A DNA stretch of 64,000 nucleotides from Cryptomeria japonica (GCF_030272615.1 NC_081414.1:308491164-308555163), one strand, 5' to 3'; counted from the stretch's first letter, positions 35,018 to 48,327 are shown. Numbers and translations: made by a program. Notes: generated from the sequence alone by a model not told the origin.

Positions 35018-35929
35018 CAAGTACCGTGGTGAAAACCAGGAAACCAGTGCCATGTGTAGTGATTTTTCTCTTTTCTCCTTTAGGATTCTACTTGATCTTT
35101 CACCTCACATCCATTCTCTTTCTGCATCATAATAACCTTTCTACCCCCACCATAGCTTGTGGATTGTTTTGCATTGCTCACACAAATGTTTCACCTTACA
35201 TTATAAGCTCATCCTATCCCTCACTAGGGCATCTCCTCAAAATTAGTAGTGGTTTGGGATGATTGGCACCTCATAGTTGGAGGAACTATTATCTTCATCT
35301 GTCTTTTCACTCATAAACCATAATAAAATTTCACTTGCATCATCACCCGTACATCACTTCACCTTTGCTTCGTAATAAAGTCATCCAGTTTACAAATTGG
35401 AGTACATTTTGAGATCAACAAGAAGTGCAACTTTGGGGTTTCAACATAATCATGACATGATTAAATTACAACCGAGCAGACATAATAATATTACTATCAA
35501 TCTATTCAAATCAAATTGTGACAAGGATCATTCTTGCATGAAATATGATGTTTGCTTGTTTGGTAGGTTTTTTATTGTTTCTGATTTTATCTTTGGTGGC
35601 ATGTCTTTTAGCTTTCATGGGATGTCTCTGACTAGAGATTTTTACCTTCAAGGTGTCTTTGACTAGAAAGGCGAGGATGGGGCATGCTCACTTGTTTTCT
35701 ACCTATGGATTGCTCCTTAGTAATATGATGACTTGTCTTAGGACATGATTGTATAAAATCATCGAGGACATATGGGTCTTATGTGAACTGGGGAATTCCT
35801 TAACTGTCTAATGTGTCTTCCTACATGCAATTGGTATGTTGATTCATTTGGGTCTAATCCATATCCAGATGAGTTTATCCTTTTTTCACAATAAGATCAA
35901 TGATGATATAAGCACTTAAAAAGGCACAA

Positions 35930-36150
35930 GAATTTTCATCATCTCTTTCTCATCATCCATTTCTTCCATCATTTTCATCATCTCTTTCTCATCATCCATT
36001 CCTTCCATCACTTTCACATCTCTTTCTCATCATCCATTTCTTCCATCATTTTCATTATCTCTTTCTCATCATCCATTTCTTCCATCACTTTCATATCTCT
36101 TTTTCATCATCCATTTCTTTCATCACTTTCAAATCCTTCATTTTCTCTTC
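35930..36150 (+). repeat. Minisatellite in TAT1 3' region
   Basis: About five imperfect copies of a roughly 40-bp unit built of CATCTCTTTCTCATCATCC and ATTTCTTCCATCA(C/T)TTTC. It lies in the non-coding part between pol and the polypurine tract. The surrounding 35020-36620 shows no gene. Confidence 0.78.
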
Positions 36151-36624
36151 ATCATCATTCTCCATCTTCCTTATTGAGCAAAGATTAATCAATCACTTTA
36201 TCCAACTAATACATGTCTCTTAACTCCAATATCAAATCACTCAACTTGCTTCTTAGCATGAGATCCTCTCACTCCATGATCAATCACTTAATCATTGTAC
36301 CAACTTATTGTGCACTAGCATCAATCTCAATCAGCTTAATCAACTTATCTATTTGGCTACACTGATCATTTTCATCAATTGTTCAGTTATGCTTATCAGT
36401 TGTGCATTTTCATCAAATGTGCATCTTAGCTTAATCACTCACACAATATCAATCATCAACTCTTTTCCCTGTGATCTATCAAGAGATCAATCTTCTCACA
36501 ATCTATTTGATCAATTTTTCGAGGGGACATACCATATTTATCATCATCCTTACCAAGATATTCTTGTGGCATGTATCAATTAATCATTTTTTCTTTCAAA
36601 CAATGCAACAGGCTACATTGTCTC

Positions 36625-36638
36625 AAAGAGGGGCAAAA
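36625..36638 (+). promoter_or_regulatory. Polypurine tract, TAT1
   Basis: AAAGAGGGGCAAAA directly before TGTAAACACATAAA. The same tract and LTR start occur on the minus strand at 48345-48310 in TAT2, which fixes this as the LTR boundary. Confidence 0.82.
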
Positions 36639-37400
36639 TGTAAACACATAAATTTTTTCCTTAAAAATGTCCTTATGATAATCATAATTCTTCTATTAAC
36701 TAAATGGATTTTATTACCTATTTAATTAATTCATTAATATATTTCCTCTGTATTAATTCATTAATTCATGTATTCATCTAATTCATTAAACCCAATCAAT
36801 TTAAATTCGTTCTTAAATGAATCTGTGATCTCCATATCACAAATTCATCCTATTTATATTCTTCCACCCCCATCAATCATATCTACTTAATGAATGTGGG
36901 ATAAAGGCTTACAAACTTCATCTCACTCACTATTACAAACTTCATCTCACTCACTAATCCCACATCCTTCCCAAGCTTGAATCCATCCATGGACTCACCT
37001 ATAAATCCATTTCTCCTCTCATTTCTAAGCCTCTCGCTTCTTGAAATTTGGACGTCATAATGTCGTTTTGAAAGCCTTTCACATACTTATCTTTTGAGAA
37101 ATCATAGTCATTTTCAATCACGTGGAAGAATAAATCAATTTCCAAAGTTTGAGAGCAATCTATTATCATGTAGAGATCTTGGTAGATAAGAAAACAAGAG
37201 AATCAAGTGTCTCTTGAATGCATAGGTGTATTTATTTTCTTTGTTTTATGTTTGTGCATTTTGGAGGAAGTGTTCTCTTGGCATGATGTTGGATTTTACA
37301 TTTTGAGTCTTTGGCTTATGGTTGGGTTTTTCAGATTCAAGATTAATCCTTTTAAATTCAGTCATCATACACATTAGATGGATAATCATCATGTATCTTT
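36639..37400 (+). repeat. 3' LTR of TAT1, right end estimated
   Basis: Starts TGTAAACACATAAA, AT-rich, with a TATA box (CCTATAAATCC, about 37000) and downstream sequence to near 37400. The end is not determined because no second LTR is in the window. Confidence 0.6.
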
Positions 37401-37739
37401 AGAACTCACATTCTCAAAGAACACCATCTTCCTCAAAATAGTAGATCCAATACCCTCACCCCTACCCCAAAGAGCATGATGTGACTCTTGTACAACATTT
37501 CCCACATAGCTTGTGTACCCACTATCACCACAATTATATCATTAGTATTGCACAAAATTTAGCACATAGCCCGTGTACCCTTAAATGAGCATTTACAAAG
37601 GATTAAAATCAAGTCAAATTTGCATTTGTAAAGATTCTGTTAGAGGCCATTAGTTGGAAGATAAGCTTGTTAGTTTGATCCTAGGAAGTTTTGACACTAT
37701 TTAAGACGACTTCAATAAGATAAAATCACTAATATTATA

Positions 37740-38100
37740 GTAAAACATTTTGGAATTAAAAATAAAGATGAGAAATTGGTACTCAATATTCTCTCTAAGC
37801 TTGGTTGTGACTATTTAGTCAATATCTCTATGTCTCATGCCATCAAGACTGCTCTAGGATCAACTCTATTCATGATGTCATTTGTAGATGCCTTTAATGT
37901 CTCACTTACAAAAGGAATAAGATAAGATCATCTGGATGTGAACTCTCAAATCCTCTATCACATGCCTTATTTTCCAACAAAGACAAAAAATAACATAGTA
38001 TATTTGACAATGAAGATAAGATATAGAAAAATAACCATACCAAATAGAAAAAATGATTAGAAACTATTTCCTCAAATGTAGTTTTAGAGACCTCTTCTTT
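37740..38100 (+). pseudogene. Retrotransposon Gag-like fragment
   Basis: One broken frame reads GIKNKDEKLVLNILSKLGCDYLVNISMSHAIKTALGSTLFMMSFVDAFNVSLTKGIR. The spacing of LVLNILSKLG.(D/E)Y and FVDAFNVSL resembles the Gag (UBN2-type) domain of copia elements. Weak match, several stops, no flanking LTR seen. Confidence 0.35.
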
Positions 38101-38734
38101 AAAATATAATAAGACTAATAAAGAACATTGTAATGTGCTTATTGGGCATAGTTCCATAAGTCCTTAGTATAATAGTGTTGTAAAACAAAAGTACAAGTAT
38201 TTGAAAAAATGAACTGTATTGTACACTATTAATTTCTTGCACCTCAATATTAGGTGGAGCTCATAAAATATGCTTGTTAAATTGAAAACCACATTACTCA
38301 TTAAAGTTGTTTCAACGGTTATAGCAGTCAAACACCAAAAGTTAAGCACTTCAAATTTTTTTGTTTTCCCACGGGCTCACACTCTTATAGAGAAATATAA
38401 GTTCATAGATTTGTAGAAAACATTTGTAAGATATCTAGATGGTGTTAAGAGGATCAACTACTCTACTCTACTATACATGGGTTGTTAATTGAGGGGAGTG
38501 TTTAGTTTGAAATTTGTTTGAGTTTCTTTTGGCACTTTTATCTTCCATCATGGATCAATTGGGCTACATGATAGTTCTTTCGAGGATTCAAATCTAACTA
38601 AAAAAACTCTTAATGATGAGGAGTCTTCTTCCTTCATTTCAAATCTTAGAGTGATGATGAGAATTCACCTCTTTAGAGATCCATTAAACACTAGGTAGAC
38701 ATATTCATGGTTTTCATAACTACTACTTTTCATC

Positions 38735-38820
38735 CATAGACCTTTTAAATAATCTATAACTCCTTTCCAATAAAATGTGGCCCATGATTGATTACCAATT
38801 CTAAGGCTTTAAGTCACGAA
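38735..38820 (-). pseudogene. Possible integrase crumb
   Basis: The minus strand reads ALELVINHGPHFIGK, like the block around the second catalytic Asp of a Ty3/gypsy integrase (LEIVTDNGPHF), with Asp replaced by Asn. Only about 25 codons are recognisable. The rest of 38100-39150 shows nothing I can name. Confidence 0.3.
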
Positions 38821-39154
38821 TCTGCTTTTGCTTAAAGTAAATGAGCATGCAATTCTATGGTTATTGATTACCATTATTCTATCTCGTTTCTCCGAATAAA
38901 ATGTCAACAAAAGTGGTGCTTGTACATAAAACTATCATAGAATGCCATCAACTTTCATTTAATACAGTTCGGACTACAATTTACTTTCATATTGTATTAG
39001 ACAAGGAATTTTAAATCAATCTGTCAGTATAACATTAACTTCCAGATTGGTTACTCTATAAAATCCTTGCAGGTCATGAACATGTTAACCGCAAGATGAG
39101 ATTGTTATATACAACCAGAAAACTAGGATGAAAAATGATTACTATATTCCTTTG

Positions 39155-42100
39155 TTATATCCTGAGGCATTCATCAAGCTTTGGGCCAAAGAGAGCTCCA
39201 GAGCAATGTTGAACAAGGTTTACAAGACTTGTTGTGGGATGGGTAGGAGGGTAGTCCCTATGATGGGTGTAAGTGGGAGGTGTAAGACTGCCAAAGCCGA
39301 GGAATTGGTGGAATGTTGCACCATTCAGAAATAGATCACCTGTAGACTGAATGGTGGCAGTTGTGTCAAAGCTAGAACTGTGTCCTTTGAACCATGGTGT
39401 GACCTCCTGATGATGGCCTGCACAGAACACATTCTTTTCTGAATATACCTTGGCATGGGCTCTTCCTCCAATTGCATAGTATCCCCAGTTATTGTATAGA
39501 TTGTTCACAACATGGCAGTATCCCCATCTGCAGGAGGGAAATAGAACAAAATATAAGCAAAACTTGAGATTATCTTGAAAATTTTGGAAGATTGCAACAG
39601 ATTTCAGAAAGAAAGTGTTGGGTGGATGATTCCTTGACAGTTAAAGATGAGATTATGCGAGATCGTAGGCTTTATTGATCTAATTGTGTTTTGTTTTATC
39701 AATAAAGAACTAGAAACAGTATTATGTATAAAGAATATCCACCTTTCCAATTGATCCACCTGATCCATCAGGATCCAGGACAAAAATATGTATAGACATC
39801 TTCATCTTAAAGGTTGTCCAAAATCTCTTTGTTTGATAAATATATCACAGGTATTTTCCAAAAGCCTTTTCTAATTATGTATCTGAAAACACTTAGTGTT
39901 ACATGTCTTTGGCAATTTACACTTCAAGGCAATCACATCTTTTTTTGGTGGGAAGTGAATCAAACAGAACATCAAACAGGGTAGTCTTTTATGAACTTCT
40001 TGCCATGAAGAGGCACATTTGTTGAGGACCAATGATTGACAAGAAGTCACAGACAAGTGATAGACCTTTGAAGGAAAAAGAAGGATAACAGAATCACTTC
40101 CTGCACTAATCGATAAGAAGAGACATGCATGCACGGTCTAATGATTTCATAGATAAAAAGTACACAGGCAAAAGTATTCACCAAAATGAAACAATATTTA
40201 TCTTGGGTAAACCATTTAAAGAAAACCTAGCCTTCAAAACTCAAAACCAATGTCTTCACAGTATCAAACCCAGTTACAATACATCAACAAGCTCAAATCT
40301 TTACATAAGGTAACAAAAAGAGACTCAAAAAGAGGATCTGAATTGGTCTCTGGTTTTGGCTCTGACCACATTGACCATCATTATTTTTTTCCGCCCCTTC
40401 TTGGCTCTAATTTGAGAGTAAGACAGACCAAGACTGGACTGGATCGCCCGAATACCCTGACGTAACAAAAATAAAATTGATTAAGTAGAAGACAAAATTG
40501 AAGTGTTAGGGCTTACCTGCAATGAGGCATGCGCTGCCTGCTATTCCTGAACCAATTTCTGAAGACAGTAACTCTAAGCTTCTGATCAACTGTGTCCGAA
40601 TCCGAGGCACCCAACAGCATATTGAAATTCTTATTAGAAAGATCACAGTTGGAGATGGTTACATCTGTGGATCCTTCAACCACTGAGACCAATCCTAATT
40701 TAGCATCAAAGGAAGTCAAGTGATCGACCCACACCATGGTTGTTCCAGAAAATATATGAACTGTATCAGTCTTTGTGATTCCACTGATCTGAAAGTTGTG
40801 GAGAATGACGTTATGAATGCCAGCAAGAACTATGTTCTTGCAAGTGATGGTAACATTAAAGCCCCGGCCATCAATTGTGGTGTGGCTCTTGATCCACAGC
40901 ATTTCTTTGAGGCAGATGACCAGGTCCTCTGAGAATTTGATCCATACACCTTTTGTAATTGAGGCTGCTAAATTGACAGCGTAGCGCAATGTGCCTGGAA
41001 ACAGGGATAATTTTAGTGGCCAATATTCTCAACTGGTCTACCTTCTCAAAATGTAGCCTTAAAATTATCCCTACCTGGGATAGGGTGTTGTGGGTTGTCT
41101 TGGGAATTATTGACTGTGTAGAATGTTCCTTGTGCACCGCCTATCACACCTGCTGCAAATCCAGTGGCACAGTTGAGTAGCAATTTTCCCTTTCCACATT
41201 TGGAGTATTGGCACTTGGTGCCGTCCACTACACATCCTTGGCTTTTGTCTGCTTGGAACATTAAAAATTACCGAAAAAGGTAAGTGCAACTGTAAAAAGT
41301 AAACTAGTTTCTTCAATATGCTTTATAAGAAGAAATAGAATTTGAGAGTCAAGAGTCATGTGAGCAAAAATTTATTTTTGATGGATTTGTTTTGAGTTAG
41401 CAAGGTTGAGGGCTAGGGATCAAAGCCTCTGACAAATTCTAGGTGAGTTGTTGAAACAGCATTGATCTTGGGTTACAGCTAATGGAAAATATATGTGAGG
41501 TCATTTGGGTCAGCTCATTTGATTTTGGATGTTATTCTAGGTAGTTCAGGTTGTGGATTTGATTCTTGATTTAAACACAATTTGTGATGTAAGGTCTATT
41601 GAGTATTGCCAAAAAATAGAGAGGGGCGCACCCTATAACCTAAGGTCTATTGAGTATTGCCAAAAAATAAAGAGGGGCGCACCCTATAACCTCAATTCTG
41701 TACACCCAATGAAATTTCCTGCCCACTGGCCACTAATCTAACCTCTCCCTCCATGGCCAGAGGTACTATTTCAAGAACTAGAACTTTCACCTCCGTGGAT
41801 AACTAGGACTTTTACCCCCATCATCCATGAACGTGCTAGAATCACATGCCTGTTATGCAATCAGGCTGAAACTTTTTTCGTTAAATGAAAGATTACAGGA
41901 TTCTGTTTAGAAAAATGGATTGTACAAGTCTTTATGTAAATTGAAGTTACGTGGTGTAGACATGGATAAAAGAAGAAGCTCAATCTCAGCTTACCAATAT
42001 TTTGTAGCTTTGACAATTTATAAAGTATAGCGGTTAAAATATTTAGACATTAATATTGTAGATATTTACAAAACAGGATGGAAATGGCTATCCAGCTTTT

Positions 42101-43343
42101 AGGATGTATCAATACATAAGTTATTTTCATATATCGTAATTTATGTATTGTTTATGTATTAATACATTCTAAAGATTGAATAATCATTTTCGAAAAGGAT
42201 TAATTGTATTTGCCTTTTACCTTTCCCACCTTAAAAACCTTCTATTCTATTCATGACTTCATAAAATCTACAAAGTTATTATATATATGATTTACAATTT
42301 CAGCAAAAAAGAATCATTGAAATTGTGTTTCTGAATATTCTTCATAGATTATACAGAAGCTTTTACGTTGAAGTTGAAGTGGAGGTTATTAGATACTTCT
42401 TTTTCATTATAAATTTCCTACTAGACCATTAAAGATAATCTCCAGAGGTAAAAATATTCAATCACAAACAAGATTTGATAGCAACAGAAGATACAGGGAA
42501 CCTTCCAATACTTCTTGGTTTATGAAATTTACTTCAAAACAATAAAGTCCTGAAGAAATAAAGAAACACAAGAAAAATATGGCTAGAAAGGCATGTTCTT
42601 GAGGTTCAACAGAACATTCATATGGGTTAGCAGGATATAGCTACAAATGTATGTTCTTGAGGTCCAACAAACCTTCTCTATAGTATCTCTGCTGGCTCCT
42701 ATTTAACAGAGTATTACTGCTTATAAGTTCTTGAAGATTCCCTAGCAATACAGAGGCCTTCACAACATGTTTATAGGCTTGCTGGGCAAAGTCAAGCACA
42801 GCCTCAGAAATTTCAACCTGCCATGAACAGAACACAAATCAATTCAAGAATTTTTTTGCCAATTTGGAAACCTCAGATTATTCTATATTGATCATATTGT
42901 TAAGCCTCTAAAGAAACAGCAAGATTGACCATGTCAAAGAATTGATCAAAACTATATTTTGTATTTACTTCTGGACAGCTTGACAGAATGGTGGTGATCT
43001 GATCAAGCTGCTTGATGGCATCCCCAAAACTGTCATTAAGCACAAGAGCCTGTACCCATGGTGTAGAACTCAAGCCCACACTGATAGACTTCTTGCATGA
43101 GCTACCATTATAATTCACCTGTGAAGCAGCTTTTTCTAAAAAATCCTTCACACTTCCCAACTCCTGAGCAATATAAATCCTGTAATCATCCACTTCCATA
43201 CTCTCATTATATTCAAGATTTAACCTGCTTAATATATCTACAGGATCATGGTGGGCAGATGCACTGAGAAATCCATGGAGGAGGCAATAGCCCATCAAGA
43301 ATTGAACAAAAGAAACTGATTTAAGATTGTGATGGATACCCAT
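39155..43343 (-). CDS. Pectate-lyase-family protein with helical N-terminal extension, five exons
   Basis: Exons on the minus strand by GT/AG sites and matching phases: 43343-42918, 42817-42673, 41248-41075 (or from 41251), 40994-40517, 39527-39155. They give about 531 codons with no stop. Residues 1-30 are a signal peptide (hydrophobic core, ASA-type cut), so the product is probably secreted to the cell wall. Residues about 31-190 form a helical domain I do not recognise; a pectin-methylesterase-inhibitor-like fold is possible but the Cys pattern does not fit well. Residues about 192-531 are a PL1 pectate lyase beta-helix: NCATGFAAGVIGG, PGTLRYAV (about 248-255), TIDGRG (288-293), WVDH (337-340), VTISN, MLLG, RMPHCR (403-408, catalytic Arg region), CHVVNNLYNNWGYYAIGG. 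The usual DGLxD block reads LGLVS (348-352), so two calcium-binding Asp are absent. Same fold family as conifer pollen pectate lyases. Confidence 0.85.
41590..41691. repeat. 51-bp tandem duplication in intron 2 of the pectate lyase gene
   Basis: Two adjacent 51-bp units (41590-41640 and 41641-41691) starting TAAGGTCTATTGAGTATTGCC, differing at one base (ATAGAGAGG against ATAAAGAGG). A recent duplication; no coding role. Confidence 0.92.
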
Positions 43344-43374
43344 TTTATCAGTGAATCAGAGAATGTTTAATGTA

Positions 43375-43390
43375 CATCTATATGGATGTG
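43375..43390 (-). promoter_or_regulatory. Candidate TATA box of the pectate lyase gene
   Basis: The minus strand reads CCATATAGATGTACA about 40 bases upstream of the start codon. The leader would be very short if this is used. Assigned by position only. Confidence 0.35.
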
Positions 43391-43399
43391 TTCATGGCG

Positions 43400-44640
43400 G
43401 ATTTGTGAGGGAGAGGGTGTCATCCATGCACAAGGATTTGCCACGAGAGTTAGGTGATTTAACTTTATAGAAGGTGCACAAAAGTATGCTCTCTGCTTTT
43501 TTCTCATCTTTGTAGAAACAGGGTCATGGTGCTCGTGGGCATTGCTGCTGCTTCATTTTTTTCACTAACTGTTCATCATGAAACCTCCATAATTCTGGGA
43601 ATATAACAATGAGGAACTTTGGAGTAATAGTTTTGAAGATAAACCATGAAACCTCCAGAAATCTGCCAATATAATAACAATGCTTACAAGTAAAGAAATC
43701 CAAGGTGGATAATATTTCGAACTCTTGGAAGATATCATCAATTTTTTCTTGTTAGAGGTGGTTGATTGTGAGGGATCTTTGCGCTCTTTAGGCTAAAGTC
43801 ACTTTCCGTTTCACTATTATTGTTGATTTTTCTTCAAAAAGTTTGTATTTTGCATGACGATCCATGTTGCATGGCTTCAAATTTTTTGGGTTACGACGCT
43901 TTAAGCTTGATTTTTAACTTTGGTTAATATTTTTTTTTCAACCTATTTTACTATGGGAACATAATATCATTTTATTGAAAACGGCAACAATTTTGGTTAA
44001 TTAACTTTACAATAATAAATAAATTAAAATTTATTTTAAGTAAATGAAATTTTAAATTTAATTAATCAGAATTAAAAATTTCATTTTAAAATAATAATAT
44101 TATAATATTAATAATTAAATATTAAAAATCAACTTTTAAATTAATATTATTATGCTAGTTCTTTCATAGATATCTTCGCATATGTTTTATATAGATTTTT
44201 TCAAAAGATAGGTATGCTAGTAATAGCACAAATTAATAAATCAAAATTACAATTAAGTTTTAAATCAATATTAAAGCATCATAAGAATTGTGTTATTATG
44301 ATTTCATAGAAATTAAATCAATATATTTTACAAGAAAAATAATTTTTGGTATAGTTTATTTAATTAAATGTTAGTGATCAGGTATAAATAAGTTTTAATT
44401 AAGTGTTATTTGGTAATTTAATGGACGTCTTTTTTATAATTGAACAAAATCCAAATTAAAAAATTAGGATATTTAGTTTATATGGTTGAAGAATAAATAT
44501 TAATTAAGGAAAATTTTAGAATTGCATTTGTGTATGCTCAAAAGATATTGCCACTTTATTAGTGTGATGTCTTGAAGTTTATGTTAGATCTATACTCTCT
44601 TTATTGGGACAAATTCATGGTTAGTCTTTTGAGTTTGGAC
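43400..44640. other. AT-rich intergenic stretch
   Basis: Upstream flank of the pectate lyase gene. 43980-44540 is very AT-rich (TTAATTAA, AATAATATTATAATATTAATAATT). No ORF, LTR boundary or RNA gene is recognised. Confidence 0.6.
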
Positions 44641-47290
44641 TTGTATACATAGCTCAAGATCCATCCCTCAAATAAATCCTCTGAACACTAACTATACATA
44701 GCTCAAGATCCATTCCATGAGAAGGAAAATTATAAAACATAATGAATCTAGAAATAAGAATGGACAAATATCTTTCAGATGATAAACCATCGAGTAGACC
44801 AAGAGTGAGAATGAGAATGCTCATCTAGGATATCTAAATCATCACAACTCTTTCCAAAAACAATCTTCTCTATAGGTCTATCATGAAATCATGTCCATAT
44901 ATAGGTAAAGGCTCCTCAATCTTCCTACTAAAACCTCCAAAGAGTAATAATCTCACAAATGTATTTAAATCCAGGAGAACTCCAACCTCATCCAAGTCTC
45001 GAAGCATCCATGAACACCTACAATCGATCAATCCATGCTAGGCTCTAAATATAACACAAAACTCTCATGAATCTCTCAAGAACATGACCAATGTACTTGT
45101 AGGCATCTAAAAATGGTCAACGCTTGCGGTGTCATACTTTAACATGTCTATGTGACCTTATTTTAGGGAACTTTCACATCTTATTAACATTTCTTCTATG
45201 TCGCACACTTGATCTTTATTATTTGTCGACATTTTGTCATTCTTCTGCATTTCTTACATATGTCGCATTTTCAATTAGGTCTTGTCAACATTATCATTAT
45301 CAATTGTGATCTTTGATCATTATCAATATTATCATGTCAATTGGACATCATCAACCCTTCTCAATGTCGAATTAGGGTTTTGTCCTGATCAATCATCAAT
45401 TTATCAATCTCTTATCACTTTGCGACCAATTTGTCATTGGTCTTTGGTCATTCGACCTTCATCAAGTCGACCTTTTATCAATCTTTGATCGATTTATCAT
45501 TGATCTCAATCAATCATTATTTCTCATCAATTTGGATCGATTAGTCATTGGTCCTCATCAATTGGCGTCTATCAATTTCATCCTTGTCAATCTTGATCAA
45601 TTTATCAATGATCTTTATCAATCAACATCGACACTTTATCAATTATCCAATTTTCATCATTAAATCATGATCAAATCAACCCTATATCAATTATCTTTTG
45701 TCATGACCTAATTATCGTCCTTGCATTTTTAATTCATCCCCTAGGGTTCTGTGCTTTAATCATTTAATCTTATTTGTCATTTTCCCTCTAGGTTAAATAA
45801 TGTATTCATTTATCCTAAGTCTTCTTGTCAAAATTAAATATTTATTTAATTGGCTAATTAATTCCCCCTCTTATGTGAATTAATTAATGAATGAAAACTT
45901 ATTAATCAATTCACCTAATTTACTAATTTCCTAATTTCCAATTTCATCACTTTCTAATTTCCTAATTTCTAATTCATCATTTCCACCTAATTTCCTAGTT
46001 GCTAAATCCTAATTTCCAACTCATTATCTCTCTCAAGTGGCTCCTATTTTTGTGCTTTAATTTGGAAGCATGTTTCCTTATCCGTCATAAGTTTGGATAT
46101 GGCATCTTATCCTAACATTAGATTTGGTGGCTAGTCTTATCCTCTTGCATGGAAAGTGTGCAATGGCATTTCTTTCTAAATCTGATTTTTCCCATTTTTG
46201 AATCCAATTGCATCTAATATTGATTTCTTGCTAATTGTTGTCCTCTCTCCAATTTTTCTATAAATTGGATGCATTTCTCATCAAAATAAAACCATGCTTC
46301 TAGTATCCTTGCGCTGTCAAAATCTATCTTGCTTTCATACTTTGCTCTTGCACTTGTAGGTGAGATCCACAAATCCGTTATTTGGAGGAGAAAGGAAGAC
46401 AATGGAGAGATATGAAGGAGATTCTTTGCTTCTAAGGTTTGAAATTTGATTAGCATTTTGTCTTCATAGCTTCATTGTGTGTAATAGGATCAATTTCATT
46501 GCAATCTAGTTTTTGTGGTTGAGATAGTTTAATATTGCTTTGATGTATTCCATTTTCCTATTTGCGATACTAAATATGAAGAAAAAAATTAAGACCACTA
46601 TCAAAGCTCCAAATGCAAAACTAGGAACCCAATAATGACATCATGATTTTACATATCCTCCTAGGAAGGAGATCTCATTCACCAATGCACACATCCTATT
46701 CCCACAAGAAATTATATCATGTCAAAACCCAAACTAGTACTAGGAATAAACCTAGACACAATACTAAACATACTCTAAACCAAGGATCAACATCTCCAAT
46801 CACATGAAGATAACCATCTCATAATAACAAAACTAAAAATATGAAAGAACACTCACTACAATAATAATATCCAAGAGATTATTTAAGACATCAACAACCA
46901 TTGTAGAAGATCATCCATCATCAAATGATGAAACCACAACACTATCCACGATCCCATTAACCCTGAATTCTACATATAGCATCATGAAAACCATTTCCTC
47001 ACGGTCCACACATTTAATTGTAATCCCAATAGCTCCAAAGAAGCAGTAGAACACTATCTCCAAGCCAAGAAGATACATCATCAAAACATCGAGAATCGAT
47101 CACTCACCATATCATGACATCATGATAAACCACATGTTACACGTCTAACTAACTAACTATCTAGGCACTCTTATCATCTATCCCCTCATCCCAATGCAAC
47201 ATACTTGTATCAACTTAAGTTTCACCTCAGATAAATTACCTGCAAACTCATTAGTCCATCAAAGAAATATAACTCAAGCTTCAACCAATG
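44640..47290. other. Repeat-like region without a recognised gene
   Basis: 45280-45720 is a degenerate array of ATCAATTT/ATCATTGG-type words. 45691 onward (TGTCATGACCTAATTATCG...) looks like a retrotransposon LTR or leader, with AT-rich TTAATTAA blocks near 45860-45900. 46560-47290 is A/C-rich and uninformative. No domain-bearing ORF on either strand. Confidence 0.4.
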
Positions 47291-48327
47291 AAACAACATA
47301 AAATAAAAGTAAATAAAAGATTATACCTTCATGATTTATGTCTCATTGTCTCCTAACCCCATTGTTATTGGTTGCAGATGATTTTGCTATTGGACAAGCA
47401 CTGGTAGCTTCCAAGATGGCAAGTGTGAAATGGATTGGTAGATAATATGATATGCAAAAGCTATGATATGAAAATGATAAATGCTAAATTGCTCAAAAAA
47501 TCTAAAAATTCTAAACAAATGAACTCATGGATGCAAAGATTAAGACTTCTAATTGACTATAAGATTAGCTATTAATTTCAAAAATGGCTTAGGAGACCTC
47601 TATTTATAGATTTTTTAGTGCATAAGCTTAGGTGGCAAAGATCAACGATCTTGATTAAATCTTGCAATTTGGATGGCTATGAGCAAGAGGTTGAGATGTG
47701 TGAGATAAAGGTGGGAGATGTTCCTCCTACACCTACAGGATGGAGGAAAAGGTGGGAGGAGAAGCCAAGTGTCAGAAGGCTCACCTTGACTGAGGATGAA
47801 GATTGAGAGAATCTAGGATAGTTGGAGAAGATTTAGGGATAAGAGAACAAGTGGACTCAACTCCCTCCAAAGATGTAGGAAGGTTGGAGAAAATATAGGG
47901 AGGTTGAGAAATGTGTGTACGTACACATTATTTGAAGAATGATTTGGAAGTTGAAGATAATGATGTATTAATATTTAAAAATATTAATATTTTTAGCCAC
48001 ATGATTGATGAGTTGGAAAAGAAGAAGATGATGTGGAGATGAGGTGAGTTGAAAAAGGAAAATTAAATAATTAAGAAATTATTTAATTGATGAGACTATA
48101 GAATAGTGGATAGGAGATAACTAAATATTAAATATTTAATTAATCGGTTGGAAGAAAGGGATATAATGAATTAATTAATAAAATGTTTCAGTTAAATTAA
48201 TTAATAGAAAAATATCAAATGAATTAAATAAATTAATCTTTTCAAATTAACTATTTAATAGAAGAATAATCATTAAATAAATATAAATATTTATTTAATT
48301 GTTCATAGACAATTTTATGTGTATACA
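47290..48327 (-). repeat. 3' LTR of TAT2, far end estimated
   Basis: The minus strand starts TGTATACACATAAAATTG, matching the TAT1 LTR start. A TATA box (TATAAATAG, 47600-47608) lies about 720 bases in, against about 365 in TAT1, so the U3 regions differ in length. AT-rich 47960-48310. Confidence 0.6.

Larger units (their letters stand above)
8302..37400 (+). mobile_element. TAT1: Tat-lineage Ty3/gypsy element, interrupted by nested insertions
   Basis: Tat-type protein pieces on the plus strand appear in the right order at 8302-8620 (gag), about 9880-10771 (gag end and protease), 17018-17460 (linker), 31020-34830 (linker, RT, RNase H, second RNase H, integrase). A polypurine tract and LTR start follow at 36625-36639. 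The gaps are filled by a decayed LTR, chromovirus B and copia C. The 17460/31020 joint is proven by the TTAAG duplication. The 5' LTR is not in the window; it probably lies left of chromovirus A. The right end near 37400 is an estimate. Confidence 0.82.

Noticed and set aside
42673-43343. Calling exons 1-2 a separate pectin methylesterase inhibitor gene
   Set aside because: Helical and secreted, but the Cys pattern of the inhibitor family is not seen and the splice phases join cleanly to the pectate lyase exons, so a single gene is the better reading.
45691-46560. A second solo LTR starting TGTCATGACC
   Set aside because: The start looks plausible but I could not find the other end, a duplication or a second copy in the window, so it is only mentioned in the region note.
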